Shown: positions 1 through 8,260, counted from the stretch's first letter. The stretch: DNA of 15,035 bases from HB2-32-21 sp040235495 (GCA_040235495.1 JBECKV010000088.1:1-15035), one strand, 5' to 3'. A program made the numbers and translations. The notes: generated by a model from the sequence alone, not told the origin.

Positions 1-987
1 GTGCCCGGCGGCGGCTACCTCGACGGCGCACTGGGGGTCCTGGCCGGCCTCGAGTGCCTGCGCCGTATCAAGGAACTGGGATTGCAGCCCAAGCGCCCGC
101 TTGAAGCCGTCGCCTTCTCTGACGAGGAAGGCCGCTTCGGCGGTATTTTCGGGTCCCGCGCGCTTTGTGGCCACCTGAGCCCCGACGATATTCATGCGGC
201 CCGCGACCTCGACGGCATTACCCTGGTCGATGCCATGGCCAACCAGGGCCTTAACGCCATGGATGCGCTGTCTGCCTCGCGCCACCCCGATTCCATCCAC
301 GGTTTCGTCGAGTTGCATATCGAGCAGGGTCCGGTTCTGGAACGGCAGCAACTGCACCTGGGCGCCATCGAGGCTATTGCCGGGTTATACAAGTGGACCG
401 TTCGCCTGAGCGGCCACGCCGGACACGCGGGCGCCACGCCCATGGCTATGCGCCGGGATCCTTTCCAGGGGCTGGCCGAGTTTTCCACCGCACTCCCCCG
501 TATTCTCGAAGAACATGGTAGCCCCCGCAGTGTCGCCACCGTCGGCCGGGTCGAATTGTCGCCCGGCGCTGCAAACGTAGTCCCGGGTCTGGCGGAATTC
601 TCGCTCGATGTTCGCGATACGGACGGGAAAATCCTGGCAACGCTGGGCGACGCCATGCGCCGGGTCCTGTCAGCCATCGCCCGCCGCCGACAGTTGATGT
701 TTGCATTCGATGTGCTCAGTGAAATCGCACCGGTGAAGTGCGACACCAAGGTCATCGAATTGATTGAACGCACCGCCCGCGCGCTCGGCATCAATGGCAC
801 GCGCATGACCAGCGGCGCCGCCCACGACTCCCAGATCATGGCCAGCATTACGCCCACCGGTCTTATTTTTATTCCCAGCAAGGGCGGGCGCAGCCACACG
901 CCAGCGGAGTGGAGCGATTGGCAGGATATTGAAAACGGCGCCAATGTGCTCCTCAACACGCTCTATCAACTCGCCAACGAAACATGA
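1..987 (+). CDS. M20-family allantoate / N-carbamoyl-L-amino acid amidohydrolase (5'-partial)
   Basis: This is a zinc-type amidase of the hydantoinase/carbamoylase family (AllC/HyuC-like), which removes the carbamoyl group from ureido compounds such as allantoate or N-carbamoyl amino acids, releasing ammonia and CO2. The visible part has the metal-site aspartate in YLDGALGVLAG (D8), the acidic pair in SDEEGRFGG (residues 40-48), the metal histidine in ELHIEQGP (H106), H275 in AAHDSQIM and the C-terminal histidine in GGRSHTPAEW (H299). The reading frame is open from base 1. Relatives are about 410 residues long and have a further N-terminal part containing the first metal histidine, so roughly 80-90 codons lie outside the window and the GTG at base 1 is not the true start. 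The stop overlaps the next gene by 4 bases. The family is certain, but the substrate cannot be read from the sequence. Confidence 0.9.
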   Translation: MPGGGYLDGALGVLAGLECLRRIKELGLQPKRPLEAVAFSDEEGRFGGIFGSRALCGHLSPDDIHAARDLDGITLVDAMANQGLNAMDALSASRHPDSIHGFVELHIEQGPVLERQQLHLGAIEAIAGLYKWTVRLSGHAGHAGATPMAMRRDPFQGLAEFSTALPRILEEHGSPRSVATVGRVELSPGAANVVPGLAEFSLDVRDTDGKILATLGDAMRRVLSAIARRRQLMFAFDVLSEIAPVKCDTKVIELIERTARALGINGTRMTSGAAHDSQIMASITPTGLIFIPSKGGRSHTPAEWSDWQDIENGANVLLNTLYQLANET

Positions 988-1718
988 ATATCAAGCACGA
1001 AGATTTTCTCGACGTCGATCCGCTTGCCGAAGCCTACCGGGAATCCATTGCCGAAACGCCGGCAGTCTGGCACTCCCTAAAAGGCAATCACACAGCCTTA
1101 CTGTGCATCGACCTGCAATACCTCGACGCCGCGCCGGGCTGTGGCGTGTTTGCCGATGTACACAAGTCAGGCGTGCCCCTGGAGGCCCAGGAGTATTACT
1201 TCAATCGTCTCGATGAACTGGTTCTGCCCAACGTGCGCGCCCTGCAGGATGCCTTTCGCCAGGGCGAACTCGAAGTCATTCATACCCGCATCCAGTCACT
1301 GACCCGGGACGGCCGCGACCGTGGGCCGAGCCACAAACGCCTGAATCTGCACGCCGCGCCAGGCACCAGGGAAGCCGAATTTCTCGAGCAAGTCGCGCCC
1401 GTGGGCGATGAAATCATCATCAATAAAACCGCCAGCGGCGTCTTTACTTCCACCAATATTGAATACATTTTGCGCAACCTGGGGATCACCGGCCTGTTCG
1501 TCGTCGGCGTCTACAGCAACGAATGCGTATCCACAGCCATTCGGGACGCCTGTGATCTCGGCTTTCATGTCACCCTGATCAGTGACGCGACGGCAACCGT
1601 GACACCTGAACTGCAGAACGCCACCATTACCACCATGAAGGACCGCTACGCCCGGGTATTGAACACCCGTGAAGCGCTGGCGGAGCTACGGGAATACGTC
1701 AGCGGAGTGACACTGTGA
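984..1718 (+). CDS. Isochorismatase-family cysteine hydrolase
   Basis: A 244-residue cytoplasmic cysteine hydrolase of the isochorismatase fold, the group that includes N-carbamoylsarcosine amidase, ureidoacrylate amidohydrolase (RutB) and biuret hydrolase. The Asp-Lys-Cys triad is visible: D43 in LLCIDLQY, K148 in INKTASG and C181 in YSNECVSTAIRDA. The C-terminal block GFHVTLISDATATVTPE is typical of the family. The ATG start overlaps the previous stop (ATGA), which suggests translational coupling to the M20 amidase. Next to a carbamoylase and a carbamoyltransferase it most likely hydrolyses an amide or ureido intermediate (inference). It could equally be another amidase of the same superfamily, because substrate residues in this fold are not diagnostic by eye. 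Confidence 0.88.
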   Translation: MNIKHEDFLDVDPLAEAYRESIAETPAVWHSLKGNHTALLCIDLQYLDAAPGCGVFADVHKSGVPLEAQEYYFNRLDELVLPNVRALQDAFRQGELEVIHTRIQSLTRDGRDRGPSHKRLNLHAAPGTREAEFLEQVAPVGDEIIINKTASGVFTSTNIEYILRNLGITGLFVVGVYSNECVSTAIRDACDLGFHVTLISDATATVTPELQNATITTMKDRYARVLNTREALAELREYVSGVTL

Positions 1719-3151
1719 ACCCCGGCCATCACGATGCCGTGTTACCGCTCGATATCGCCTGGGTGATCATCGCTGGCTTTAGCGTCGTGTGGATTTTTTT
1801 AGGCTGGTGGCTGGGCCGCAGGGCGGACAGCCAGGACAGTTTCATGCTGGCTGGTCGCAACGTCGGACTGGCCCTGGCCACCGCCACCGCCATGGCCACC
1901 TGGGTCACCAGCAACACCACCATGGCGGCGCCACAACTGACTTTGCAACTCGGTATCTGGGGCATGGTCGGCTATGCCCTGGGCTCGGTCGGCCTGGTTT
2001 TGTTTGCCCCCCTGGCCCGGCGTATCCGCATGCTGATGCCCGCCGCCTATACCAGTGGGGATTTTATTCGCCTGCGTTACGGCACCGCGGCCTGGCGGGT
2101 GTTTTTAATCATTTCCCTGGCCTACGGCTTTGGCTGGCTCATCAGCCTGGGCATGGCCGGCGGCGTGCTGGTGAATGCTTTAAGTGGCATCGACTACCGC
2201 ATCGGCATGAGCGTCATTCTCAGCGTTTGTGTGCTCTACACTCTGCTCGGCGGCCTGCGCGCGGTCATCGGCACGGACTTTATTCAAACCATTTTGATTC
2301 TCGTCGGCATCGTTACGCTGGCCTGGTTTGCCATTGGCGACATTGGCTTTGAGTCGATTCACAGTCAGGTGCTTGCGCAGCGCCCGCACCTGCTTGATCT
2401 GCTTCTGCCCGCGGCCATCATGTTTCTATTCAACAATCTGTTTTTTGGCGTCGGTGAGATATTTCATTCCAATGTCTGGTGGAGCCGCGCTTTTGCTTTC
2501 GGCAAAGGGGTGGGCTTCAAGGCCTATATTCTGGCCGGCCTGATGTGGATGCCCATCCCCATCGTCGCCGGTTTTATCGCGCTGTCGGCCCCCGCCCTGG
2601 GCCTGAATATTCCCGCCGCGGATATGGTCGGCCCCCTGGTGGCGGCCAAATTGCTGGGCCTGGCGGGCGCGGTGATCGTGTTCATCGTAGTGTTCGCGGC
2701 GCTCGCTTCGAGTCTCGATTCCCTGCTCGCGGCAACTTCGGACCTGATAGCCCAGGATGTCTACAAGGGCCACCTGCGGCCACAGGCGAGTCAGGAGGAA
2801 ATGCGCAAAGCCACCAGAGTCATCATCCTGTTGCTGGGCCTGCTGGCCTGGTCGCTGTGCTTGCCACGCCTGACGACACTGGCTGAGCTGCTGTTTTTCA
2901 TGGGCGCCTTCGTGGCCAGCACCATCTGGCCGATCATCACCGGGCTCTACTGGAAAAAAGCCAACCCCGCGGGCGCCGCCCTGGCCATGCTGTTGGGTAC
3001 TACGGCCGGACTTGTCAGTTATTTTCAGATCGGGTTTTACGTCGCGGCACTGGTCTCCACCGCCACGTCCATGCTGATTGTTTTACTGAGCACCTGGCTG
3101 TGGCCGGACAACTACGACTGGCGCCAACTCGATGAAGGGAGACCGGCATGA
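1715..3151 (+). CDS. Sodium:solute symporter (SSS family)
   Basis: A 478-residue polytopic inner-membrane protein, hydrophobic along almost its whole length, with some 12-13 helices expected. It has the signatures of the solute:sodium symporter family: a first helix followed by the short loop GRRADSQDSFMLAGRNVG, a helix with TAMATWVTSNTTMAAP, and the late segment AALASSLDSLLAATSDLIAQDVYK (the family's SSLDS...D motif). It starts with GTG at 1715, overlapping the previous stop (GTGA), and its own stop overlaps the following 40-codon gene (ATGA). The likely role is Na+-driven import of the compound handled by the neighbouring hydrolases. The transported solute is not identifiable, and nucleobase/ureide or amino-acid-like solutes are both plausible. 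Confidence 0.88.
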   Translation: MNPGHHDAVLPLDIAWVIIAGFSVVWIFLGWWLGRRADSQDSFMLAGRNVGLALATATAMATWVTSNTTMAAPQLTLQLGIWGMVGYALGSVGLVLFAPLARRIRMLMPAAYTSGDFIRLRYGTAAWRVFLIISLAYGFGWLISLGMAGGVLVNALSGIDYRIGMSVILSVCVLYTLLGGLRAVIGTDFIQTILILVGIVTLAWFAIGDIGFESIHSQVLAQRPHLLDLLLPAAIMFLFNNLFFGVGEIFHSNVWWSRAFAFGKGVGFKAYILAGLMWMPIPIVAGFIALSAPALGLNIPAADMVGPLVAAKLLGLAGAVIVFIVVFAALASSLDSLLAATSDLIAQDVYKGHLRPQASQEEMRKATRVIILLLGLLAWSLCLPRLTTLAELLFFMGAFVASTIWPIITGLYWKKANPAGAALAMLLGTTAGLVSYFQIGFYVAALVSTATSMLIVLLSTWLWPDNYDWRQLDEGRPA

Positions 3152-3270
3152 TTATTTCAACGGGCGCGCTCGCCTTCCTCGTCAGCACCGCGCTCATCGT
3201 CACCATGATCACGCCCGTCATTCTACTGGCGCTATTCATACGGGACCGAAACAAGGGGCAACTCTGGTGA
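3148..3270 (+). CDS. Small single-helix symporter accessory protein
   Basis: A 40-residue open frame read in ATGA overlap with the symporter stop and in GTGA overlap with the next gene, a very strong positional argument that it is translated. The protein begins MIISTGALAFLVSTALIVTM, has one long hydrophobic helix (about residues 5-30) and ends in a short charged, probably cytoplasmic tail, IRDRNKGQLW. Very small membrane proteins of this layout are known directly after SSS-family symporters and are thought to be subunits or stabilisers of the transporter. That role here is inferred from size, topology and position. Its own start is supported by GGGAGA about 5 bases upstream, inside the symporter's last codons. 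Confidence 0.72.
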   Translation: MIISTGALAFLVSTALIVTMITPVILLALFIRDRNKGQLW

Positions 3271-4322
3271 ACAAAGAAAATCCGCTACTGACCGAACAGC
3301 TCGAAGATCCGCCACTCGACATACAGGGCTTCGAGCGCCCGCGCCATCTGCTGGATACCATCCCGGAGGACCTGAGCCCCCTGCTCGATCTGGTGCAGCG
3401 TCCGGTGATTCACGCCAATCAGTTTACCCGCGCACAACTGTTACAACTCTCGCGCCTGGCTTCGCGCTATGAAACCCAGCCGCAAATGATTACCCGACCA
3501 CTCACGGGGAAAATCCTTATCAGCGCCTTCTACGAGCCCAGCACCCGGACCAGGCTTTCCTTCGAGAGCGCCTGGCATCGCCTGGGCGGCGATATCATGT
3601 CGATCACGGATCCGGCGTCAACGGGCATTGCCAAGGGTGAGTCATTGTTCGATGTCGGGGAAATGCTCAACCACTACGGTGATGTCGTGGTGCTGCGCGA
3701 CAGCCATAACGAAGCCATCTACGAAATGCTCGAAGCCATGCGCATTCCCATCATCAACGCCGGCAATGGCACCGATGAACATCCGACCCAGGCCATGGCT
3801 GACATTTACACCTTGCTTAAATGGCGGCCACAACTCTGCGCGGAAAAAATTGCAAAAAAAGACAGAATTCGCGTTGGCGTTATCGGCGTACCCGAGCGCA
3901 TGCGCACGGTACGCAGTCTGCTGACCTTTCTCAGCCTGTTTGCAAACGCCATTGAAGAAGTGGTGGTGATTAGCGATCGGGCTGACCCTTTCTCCGAGGG
4001 CCAGCGCGAACAGCTTGCAAACAAGGGCCTGAAACTGCGCTTGAGCAAGGACATGAACGCCGAGCTGCCCGAACTGGATGTCATCTATATCAACGCCATC
4101 GCCTGGCTCGGTGACAAATACGAGGAGATGGGCAGCCAATTTAAACTCAGCCGGTCATCGCCGTTAAAAGAGGGGGCGATCATTCTGCACCCGCTCGCGC
4201 GCGGCGATGAATTATCGCGGGATCTCGATAGCACGCCCTTTAACTGGTATTTCGCCCAGGCACGCGGCGCCGTTTTTATTCGCATGGCGCTGCTGTCAGT
4301 CATTCTAAAAAACTTTGTGTAG
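3267..4322 (+). CDS. Aspartate-carbamoyltransferase-like enzyme with altered second-substrate loop
   Basis: A 351-residue enzyme of the aspartate/ornithine carbamoyltransferase family. The carbamoyl-phosphate site is intact: STRTR (92-96), K123 in AKGES (the ATCase 80s-loop lysine), R144 in VVLRDS, HPTQ (172-175) and a variant HPLAR (308-312). The end, TPFNWYFAQARGAVFIRMALL, is also ATCase-like. The region where ATCases carry T-R-V-Q-x-E-R to bind aspartate reads INAIAWLGDKYEE instead (275-287), so aspartate is unlikely to be the substrate. The GTG at 3267 is chosen because it overlaps the stop of the 40-codon gene and has AAGGGG 8 bases upstream. A longer frame back to 3132 would lie over the symporter and small gene and is low-complexity His/Arg. 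A catabolic role (forming carbamoyl phosphate) or a biosynthetic one are both possible. Confidence 0.85.
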   Translation: MNKENPLLTEQLEDPPLDIQGFERPRHLLDTIPEDLSPLLDLVQRPVIHANQFTRAQLLQLSRLASRYETQPQMITRPLTGKILISAFYEPSTRTRLSFESAWHRLGGDIMSITDPASTGIAKGESLFDVGEMLNHYGDVVVLRDSHNEAIYEMLEAMRIPIINAGNGTDEHPTQAMADIYTLLKWRPQLCAEKIAKKDRIRVGVIGVPERMRTVRSLLTFLSLFANAIEEVVVISDRADPFSEGQREQLANKGLKLRLSKDMNAELPELDVIYINAIAWLGDKYEEMGSQFKLSRSSPLKEGAIILHPLARGDELSRDLDSTPFNWYFAQARGAVFIRMALLSVILKNFV

Positions 4323-4330
4323 TTGATTTT

Positions 4331-6346
4331 ATGTGTGGAATTGCTGGATATATACACTCTGATATCAATCGCCCCGTTGACCGGCAAACCCTGGTCAACA
4401 TGGCGGCCATTCAACACCATCGCGGTCCGGACGGTTTTGGCGTCAAAACCATGAATGATCGCGGCGTCGGGTTTTCCCACGCCCGACTTTCCATCATCGA
4501 CCTCGACGAGAACCGCGCGCGCCAGCCTTTCCTATCCCTGGATGGCAATCTGATGCTGAGCAAAAATGGCGAGCTGTATGATTACAAACGCCTTCGCACC
4601 GACCTTTCGACACGTGGCGCGCGTTTTCAAACCAAGAGCGATTCAGAACTGGTGATCCATCTTTACCAACATTATGGCCTGGATGAAATGCTCAAGCAGT
4701 GTCGTGGGGAGTACGCCTTTGCCCTGTACGATAAAAACGAGGATCGTCTGATATTGGTGCGCGACCGTTTCGGCGTCAAACCCCTCTACTGGACCGAGCA
4801 CCAGGGCACGATCATCTTCGGCTCCGAGCTAAAAGTGTTATTTGCCCATCCGGAAGTACCGCGAAAATTCAGCGCCGAAGGCGTGTACCACCAACTGATG
4901 CAAACCATGGTGCCCGGCACCACCGCGTTTGCAGGTATTCATCAGGTAAAACCCGGGCATGCCCTTATTATCACGCGCGATGGCCGGGGCGGCTTTCACA
5001 TCGACGATAAAAAATACTGGGATATGGATTTCCCCAGGTTAGGTGAGCGCGACGAATCGCAGCCGGAAAATAGTTATATCGAAGCCGTGCGCGAAAAACT
5101 GATTGAAGCCGTACAACTGCGTCTGGAAGCCGACGTACCGGTGGCCTGTTACCTTTCCGGCGGTATCGATTCCTGCTCGACACTGGGCATGGCTTCCGCC
5201 GCGCAACAGGCGCCCGTGAAAGCTTTTACCATCAGCTTTGACGATGCCGACTATGACGAAAGCATTATCGCCACCGAAATGGCGAACAGCGTCGGCGCCG
5301 ACCAGGACATCATGCGGCTCAACGCCGACCACCTCTACGACAATCTGGAAGAAACCCTTTGGCATACCGAGCGCACCATTTACAACACCCTGGGTGTCGC
5401 CAAATTGTTGATGAGCCGCCACGTCAAAAACGCCGGGTACAAAGTGGTAATCACCGGCGAGGGTTCCGACGAACTGTTTTCAGGCTACCCGGCCTTTCGC
5501 CGCGATATGTTTCTCCACGGCATGGACACCCTGCCACCGGCGGAGCGCCAGGAATGGGAAGCCCTGCTCGGCGAGAGCAATAAGCTGTTCACCGGCGCCA
5601 TGCTCGCCGAAAACGAGGTGCATGATGAGGCCCTGGATGCCCTGATCGGTTTCACACCCAGCTGCCTGCAACCCTGGCTCGCCAGCGCCGAGCATGTTCC
5701 GGGCTTGCTCAGCGCACAACTGCGCAAACAAACCGAGCACTACCGACCGGGCAAAGCCATCGCCGAGGCCCTGGATGCCGACATGCTGAAAAATCGCCAT
5801 CCTCTCGACAAAGCCCAGTACGTGTGGATTAAAACCATGCTGGAAGGACAAATCCTCACCTGGGGTGGGGATCGCGTCGATATGGCCAATTCCATGGAAG
5901 CGCGCCCACCCTTTCTCGATCACGAGCTGGCGGAAGTCGCCACCCGACTACCGCCATCAATGCGCATCAAAGGCCGCACGGAAAAATACGTCCTGCGTGA
6001 GGCCATGAAAGGTGTGCTCCCCGAGACCCTGTACAAACGGGAAAAATTCGCCTTTATGGCCCCACCCGCCCATACCGATCCGAAAAAATGGCAGGCCCTG
6101 AGGAAACTGGCGAATAAATACCTCAACGATCAAGCCATTGATGCGGCAGGCTTGCTGGATAAGCAGGGCGTGCGCGCCATCTTCGAGTTGCACGAAGCGC
6201 CGGCAACCACGGCATCCACCAAGGTACAGCTCGATGCGGTGATTAACCACATGATCGGCATACAGGTCCTGCACAAGCACTTTATCGAGCAGGATGTACC
6301 GGCCCTGGCGTCGCAAAAAGCAGCGCAATTAAAATGGGTGGCGTGA
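4331..6346 (+). CDS. Asparagine-synthetase-type glutamine amidotransferase
   Basis: A 671-residue two-domain enzyme. The N-terminal class II glutaminase (about 2-215) begins MCGIAGY, with Cys2 as nucleophile after Met removal, and has RDRFGVKPLYW. The C-terminal synthetase has the ATP pyrophosphatase loop SGGIDS (about 276-281), EGSDELFSGY, and SMEARPPFLDHELAE. It should use glutamine-derived ammonia and ATP to amidate a carboxylate through an acyl-adenylate. It is longer than E. coli AsnB (554 residues), which is usual for this AsnB/AsnO-like branch. That branch also includes amidotransferases of specialised pathways, so asparagine as product is not assured. The start lies 8 bases after the carbamoyltransferase stop. 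No good ribosome binding site precedes it (TTGATTTT), so it may be read by re-initiation. All key residues appear present. Confidence 0.88.
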   Translation: MCGIAGYIHSDINRPVDRQTLVNMAAIQHHRGPDGFGVKTMNDRGVGFSHARLSIIDLDENRARQPFLSLDGNLMLSKNGELYDYKRLRTDLSTRGARFQTKSDSELVIHLYQHYGLDEMLKQCRGEYAFALYDKNEDRLILVRDRFGVKPLYWTEHQGTIIFGSELKVLFAHPEVPRKFSAEGVYHQLMQTMVPGTTAFAGIHQVKPGHALIITRDGRGGFHIDDKKYWDMDFPRLGERDESQPENSYIEAVREKLIEAVQLRLEADVPVACYLSGGIDSCSTLGMASAAQQAPVKAFTISFDDADYDESIIATEMANSVGADQDIMRLNADHLYDNLEETLWHTERTIYNTLGVAKLLMSRHVKNAGYKVVITGEGSDELFSGYPAFRRDMFLHGMDTLPPAERQEWEALLGESNKLFTGAMLAENEVHDEALDALIGFTPSCLQPWLASAEHVPGLLSAQLRKQTEHYRPGKAIAEALDADMLKNRHPLDKAQYVWIKTMLEGQILTWGGDRVDMANSMEARPPFLDHELAEVATRLPPSMRIKGRTEKYVLREAMKGVLPETLYKREKFAFMAPPAHTDPKKWQALRKLANKYLNDQAIDAAGLLDKQGVRAIFELHEAPATTASTKVQLDAVINHMIGIQVLHKHFIEQDVPALASQKAAQLKWVA

Positions 6347-6402
6347 AACTCTGGTTCTTTCTCGATCAAACTATGCGGCAAAAACGAAGCACAACTTAGT
6401 TT

Positions 6403-6428
6403 GCGTCCGAACGAGCGCTTTGTTAGGA
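6403..6428 (-). other. Partial attC-like arm downstream of gajB
   Basis: Inside the 168-bp gap between asnB and gajB, the minus strand reads TCCTAAC, AAAGCGCT and then CGTTCGGACGC. This has the order of the outer R'' core (YYYAAC) followed by the L'' arm of an integron attC site. It shares TAACAAA and TCGGAC, 8-9 bases apart, with the better attC candidate at 10339-10440, and it sits in the same orientation about 85 bases after the gajB stop, where a cassette's attC would be. The matching second arm is not convincing: only GTGCTTCGTT pairs, weakly, with AACAAAGCGC. This is therefore at best a truncated or decayed site. The rest of the gap holds a short imperfect repeat and nothing else recognisable. 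Confidence 0.4.
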
Positions 6429-6467
6429 ATTGGACGTCACTCAACTGCGTATTATCTGGCAACTGCT

Positions 6468-6495
6468 CAGTGCTCTCGGTTCAGCACTCTCGGTG
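6468..6495. repeat. Imperfect 14-bp tandem repeat / hairpin after gajB
   Basis: Two adjacent 14-bp units, CAGTGCTCTCGGTT and CAGCACTCTCGGTG, agree at 11 of 14 positions. They also give a 6-bp stem (AGTGCT at 6469-6474 with AGCACT at 6483-6488). It lies 20-50 bases after the gajB stop and could slow transcription, but there is no following T-run, so it is not called a terminator. Confidence 0.4.
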
Positions 6496-6514
6496 ACGCA
6501 AGCACACAATTTGA

Positions 6515-8260
6515 CTAGAAGTTCAGTGGTTCTACGTTGTCTCCGCCAAACCACATGCCAACAGTCTGCAGAGCTTCGACCGACAGCTCTTGTGTGAAGA
6601 GAACGGCCAATCGCCTCTTCGGCCTCGAACAGGTGACGTAAAAGAGATTCCGATTGCGCTCGAAGGCGGCTTGTTTGTTTGCGGGAACTTGGGCGGCGTC
6701 CCTAACCAATTCGAGCATTTCGTTAAAGTTATACCTGTTCCAGCCTCTGCCAACGACGACGAGGACGTTCTCGAACTCGGCACCCTTGACTCCGTGCTTC
6801 GTCTCGAACGGAGAATGGCCCGACAGGTAGCGGCACAGGGCGACGATTTCCTGGTACGAAACGGACCGGAGGTCGCCGAGCTCCTTCAGCGCTCGCGGCA
6901 TGTCCTCGCCGGCCTCCGGGTCGAACTCCCGCAATTCGCGTTCGCGCCGCTCGACGGCATCGGGGACCCTCGGCCGGCGCACCGCAAGCGAATGATCCAC
7001 CACGTCGCCGACCGTCGCGCTGGCTCTCAACTTGATGAGCTCGTCCATGGCGTCGGACCATTTCTTCTTGTCCGCCGGAGCGCGGATCGCCGGCACGTTG
7101 GAACCGAGTGCACGGAACATCTCCCCGTACTTCTTGGAGCGGTAAGCCTCACAGGCCGGCTCCAGAGCGTCGGCGAAATAGGCGATGTGCGGATGCTCCT
7201 TCTTCGTGAAGGACTCGTTGAACGCGAAGACCGTTGGAATGCTGGGATATCCCTGCTTGCCGGCAAGCACGCGATGGGTGAGCATCAAGATCTTCGTGGT
7301 CTCGGGAGACAGGTCCCAGCCGTCTTCGCCAAGACGGTCGAGAACGGTCTGAAGTGCCCGGTCTGCGACTTCGGTAGGAAGATCTCCACCCCAGTGGCCG
7401 CCGGTCTGACGGTCACCTGCCCAAGTGTTCGTATGAAAGATGCGGATGCTTCCCTGTTCGTTCGGATCGACCACGAATTGAGGCAGTTCGGGCCTCATGC
7501 GGTTCAGGCATTCGACGACCGTCGAAACCGACCGGAAGTTCGCCTGCTTGCCGACGACCGTCAGGCTTGGGTGCTCGATCTTTCCGCATCCGTCGCCATA
7601 GATTTTCTGCCAGTGGTCGCCGAAGAACCCGAATTGTGGCGATCCCTGTTGTCCGAGGAAGTGGGCCTTGATCGAGTCTATCCAGTCGGCGTTAGTGTCC
7701 TGATACTCGTCGATCAATATGATCGGGAATTTGTCCGCCAGGATGCGCCTGAACTTGGCGTTGGCCATGAGAGCGATAGTCAGGATAAGAACGTCGTCGT
7801 GATGGATGGAGACACGACGGTCGTTGATGCTTCTGTGCCCAAGCTCGTACTCAACGGCACGCTCGCCGAGGTCGCCGACTTCGGCGATCCTATCGGGCCA
7901 GTGCTCGAGCTGCGGCAGCCGTTCCCGGAGTTGTCTTTGGAAACCGCTTATGAGCGACCAGCAGAATGCGTGGATCGTATTGCAATAGATGAGCGGGCTC
8001 CGGTCGGTCCGAGCGTCGATCTCGTCCTTCGCCACGTTGGTGAAGGTGATGCACGCGATCTTCTGATGCCGCTGCGGCAGAATGTGCTCATAGCGGCCCA
8101 TGAGGAAGTGGAGCGCCTTGACGAGCGTAAACGTCTTTCCGGCGCCAGCGCCGGCTTCGACGAGGAAGCTCTCTTTGCGCTCTAGGCAGCCATACACCTC
8201 AGCGAGGGCCTTTTGGCTGGCCTCTTCGGCCGGGTTCAATTGTTCCGCGACCTCAGCCAT
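6515..8260 (-). CDS. gajB: Gabija protein GajB, UvrD-like helicase
   Basis: A 581-residue superfamily 1 helicase of the UvrD/PcrA type, the second component of Gabija. Visible motifs are Walker A EAGAGAGKTFT (35-45), motif Ia ITFTNVAKDEI, Walker B/motif II ILIDEYQDT (181-189), motif III FGFFGDHWQKIYGDG (210-224), motif V VKGAEFENVLVVVG and motif VI LFYVTCSRPKRRLAVLF near the C-terminus. The ATG at 8260 is chosen because it overlaps the gajA stop by 8 bases. The frame runs open to a TTG at 8308, but that would give a 56-base overlap and a Pro-rich leader. In Gabija, GajB is thought to sense or act on DNA ends and to work with GajA. Direct pairing with an OLD-type nuclease supports this over a housekeeping UvrD. 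It is somewhat longer than the Bacillus GajB (494 residues). Confidence 0.88.
   Translation of the reverse strand: MAEVAEQLNPAEEASQKALAEVYGCLERKESFLVEAGAGAGKTFTLVKALHFLMGRYEHILPQRHQKIACITFTNVAKDEIDARTDRSPLIYCNTIHAFCWSLISGFQRQLRERLPQLEHWPDRIAEVGDLGERAVEYELGHRSINDRRVSIHHDDVLILTIALMANAKFRRILADKFPIILIDEYQDTNADWIDSIKAHFLGQQGSPQFGFFGDHWQKIYGDGCGKIEHPSLTVVGKQANFRSVSTVVECLNRMRPELPQFVVDPNEQGSIRIFHTNTWAGDRQTGGHWGGDLPTEVADRALQTVLDRLGEDGWDLSPETTKILMLTHRVLAGKQGYPSIPTVFAFNESFTKKEHPHIAYFADALEPACEAYRSKKYGEMFRALGSNVPAIRAPADKKKWSDAMDELIKLRASATVGDVVDHSLAVRRPRVPDAVERRERELREFDPEAGEDMPRALKELGDLRSVSYQEIVALCRYLSGHSPFETKHGVKGAEFENVLVVVGRGWNRYNFNEMLELVRDAAQVPANKQAAFERNRNLFYVTCSRPKRRLAVLFTQELSVEALQTVGMWFGGDNVEPLNF

Noticed and set aside
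192..959. Open frame of 255 codons on the minus strand
   Set aside because: Antisense to the M20 amidase with its clear metal-site motifs; its composition is Ser/Arg-rich shadow coding.
3132..3266. N-terminal extension of the carbamoyltransferase frame back to an ATG at 3132
   Set aside because: It would overlap the symporter end and the whole 40-codon gene, is His/Arg low-complexity and unlike the family. The GTG at 3267 has a ribosome binding site and stop overlap.
6468..6495. Intrinsic terminator for gajB
   Set aside because: A 6-bp stem can form but there is no T-run after it on the minus strand, so it is kept only as a repeat.
6590..8185. Open frame of 531 codons on the + strand
   Set aside because: It is exactly antisense to gajB, whose helicase motifs are unmistakable. 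The + frame has no recognisable domain and arises from the GC-rich codon pattern.
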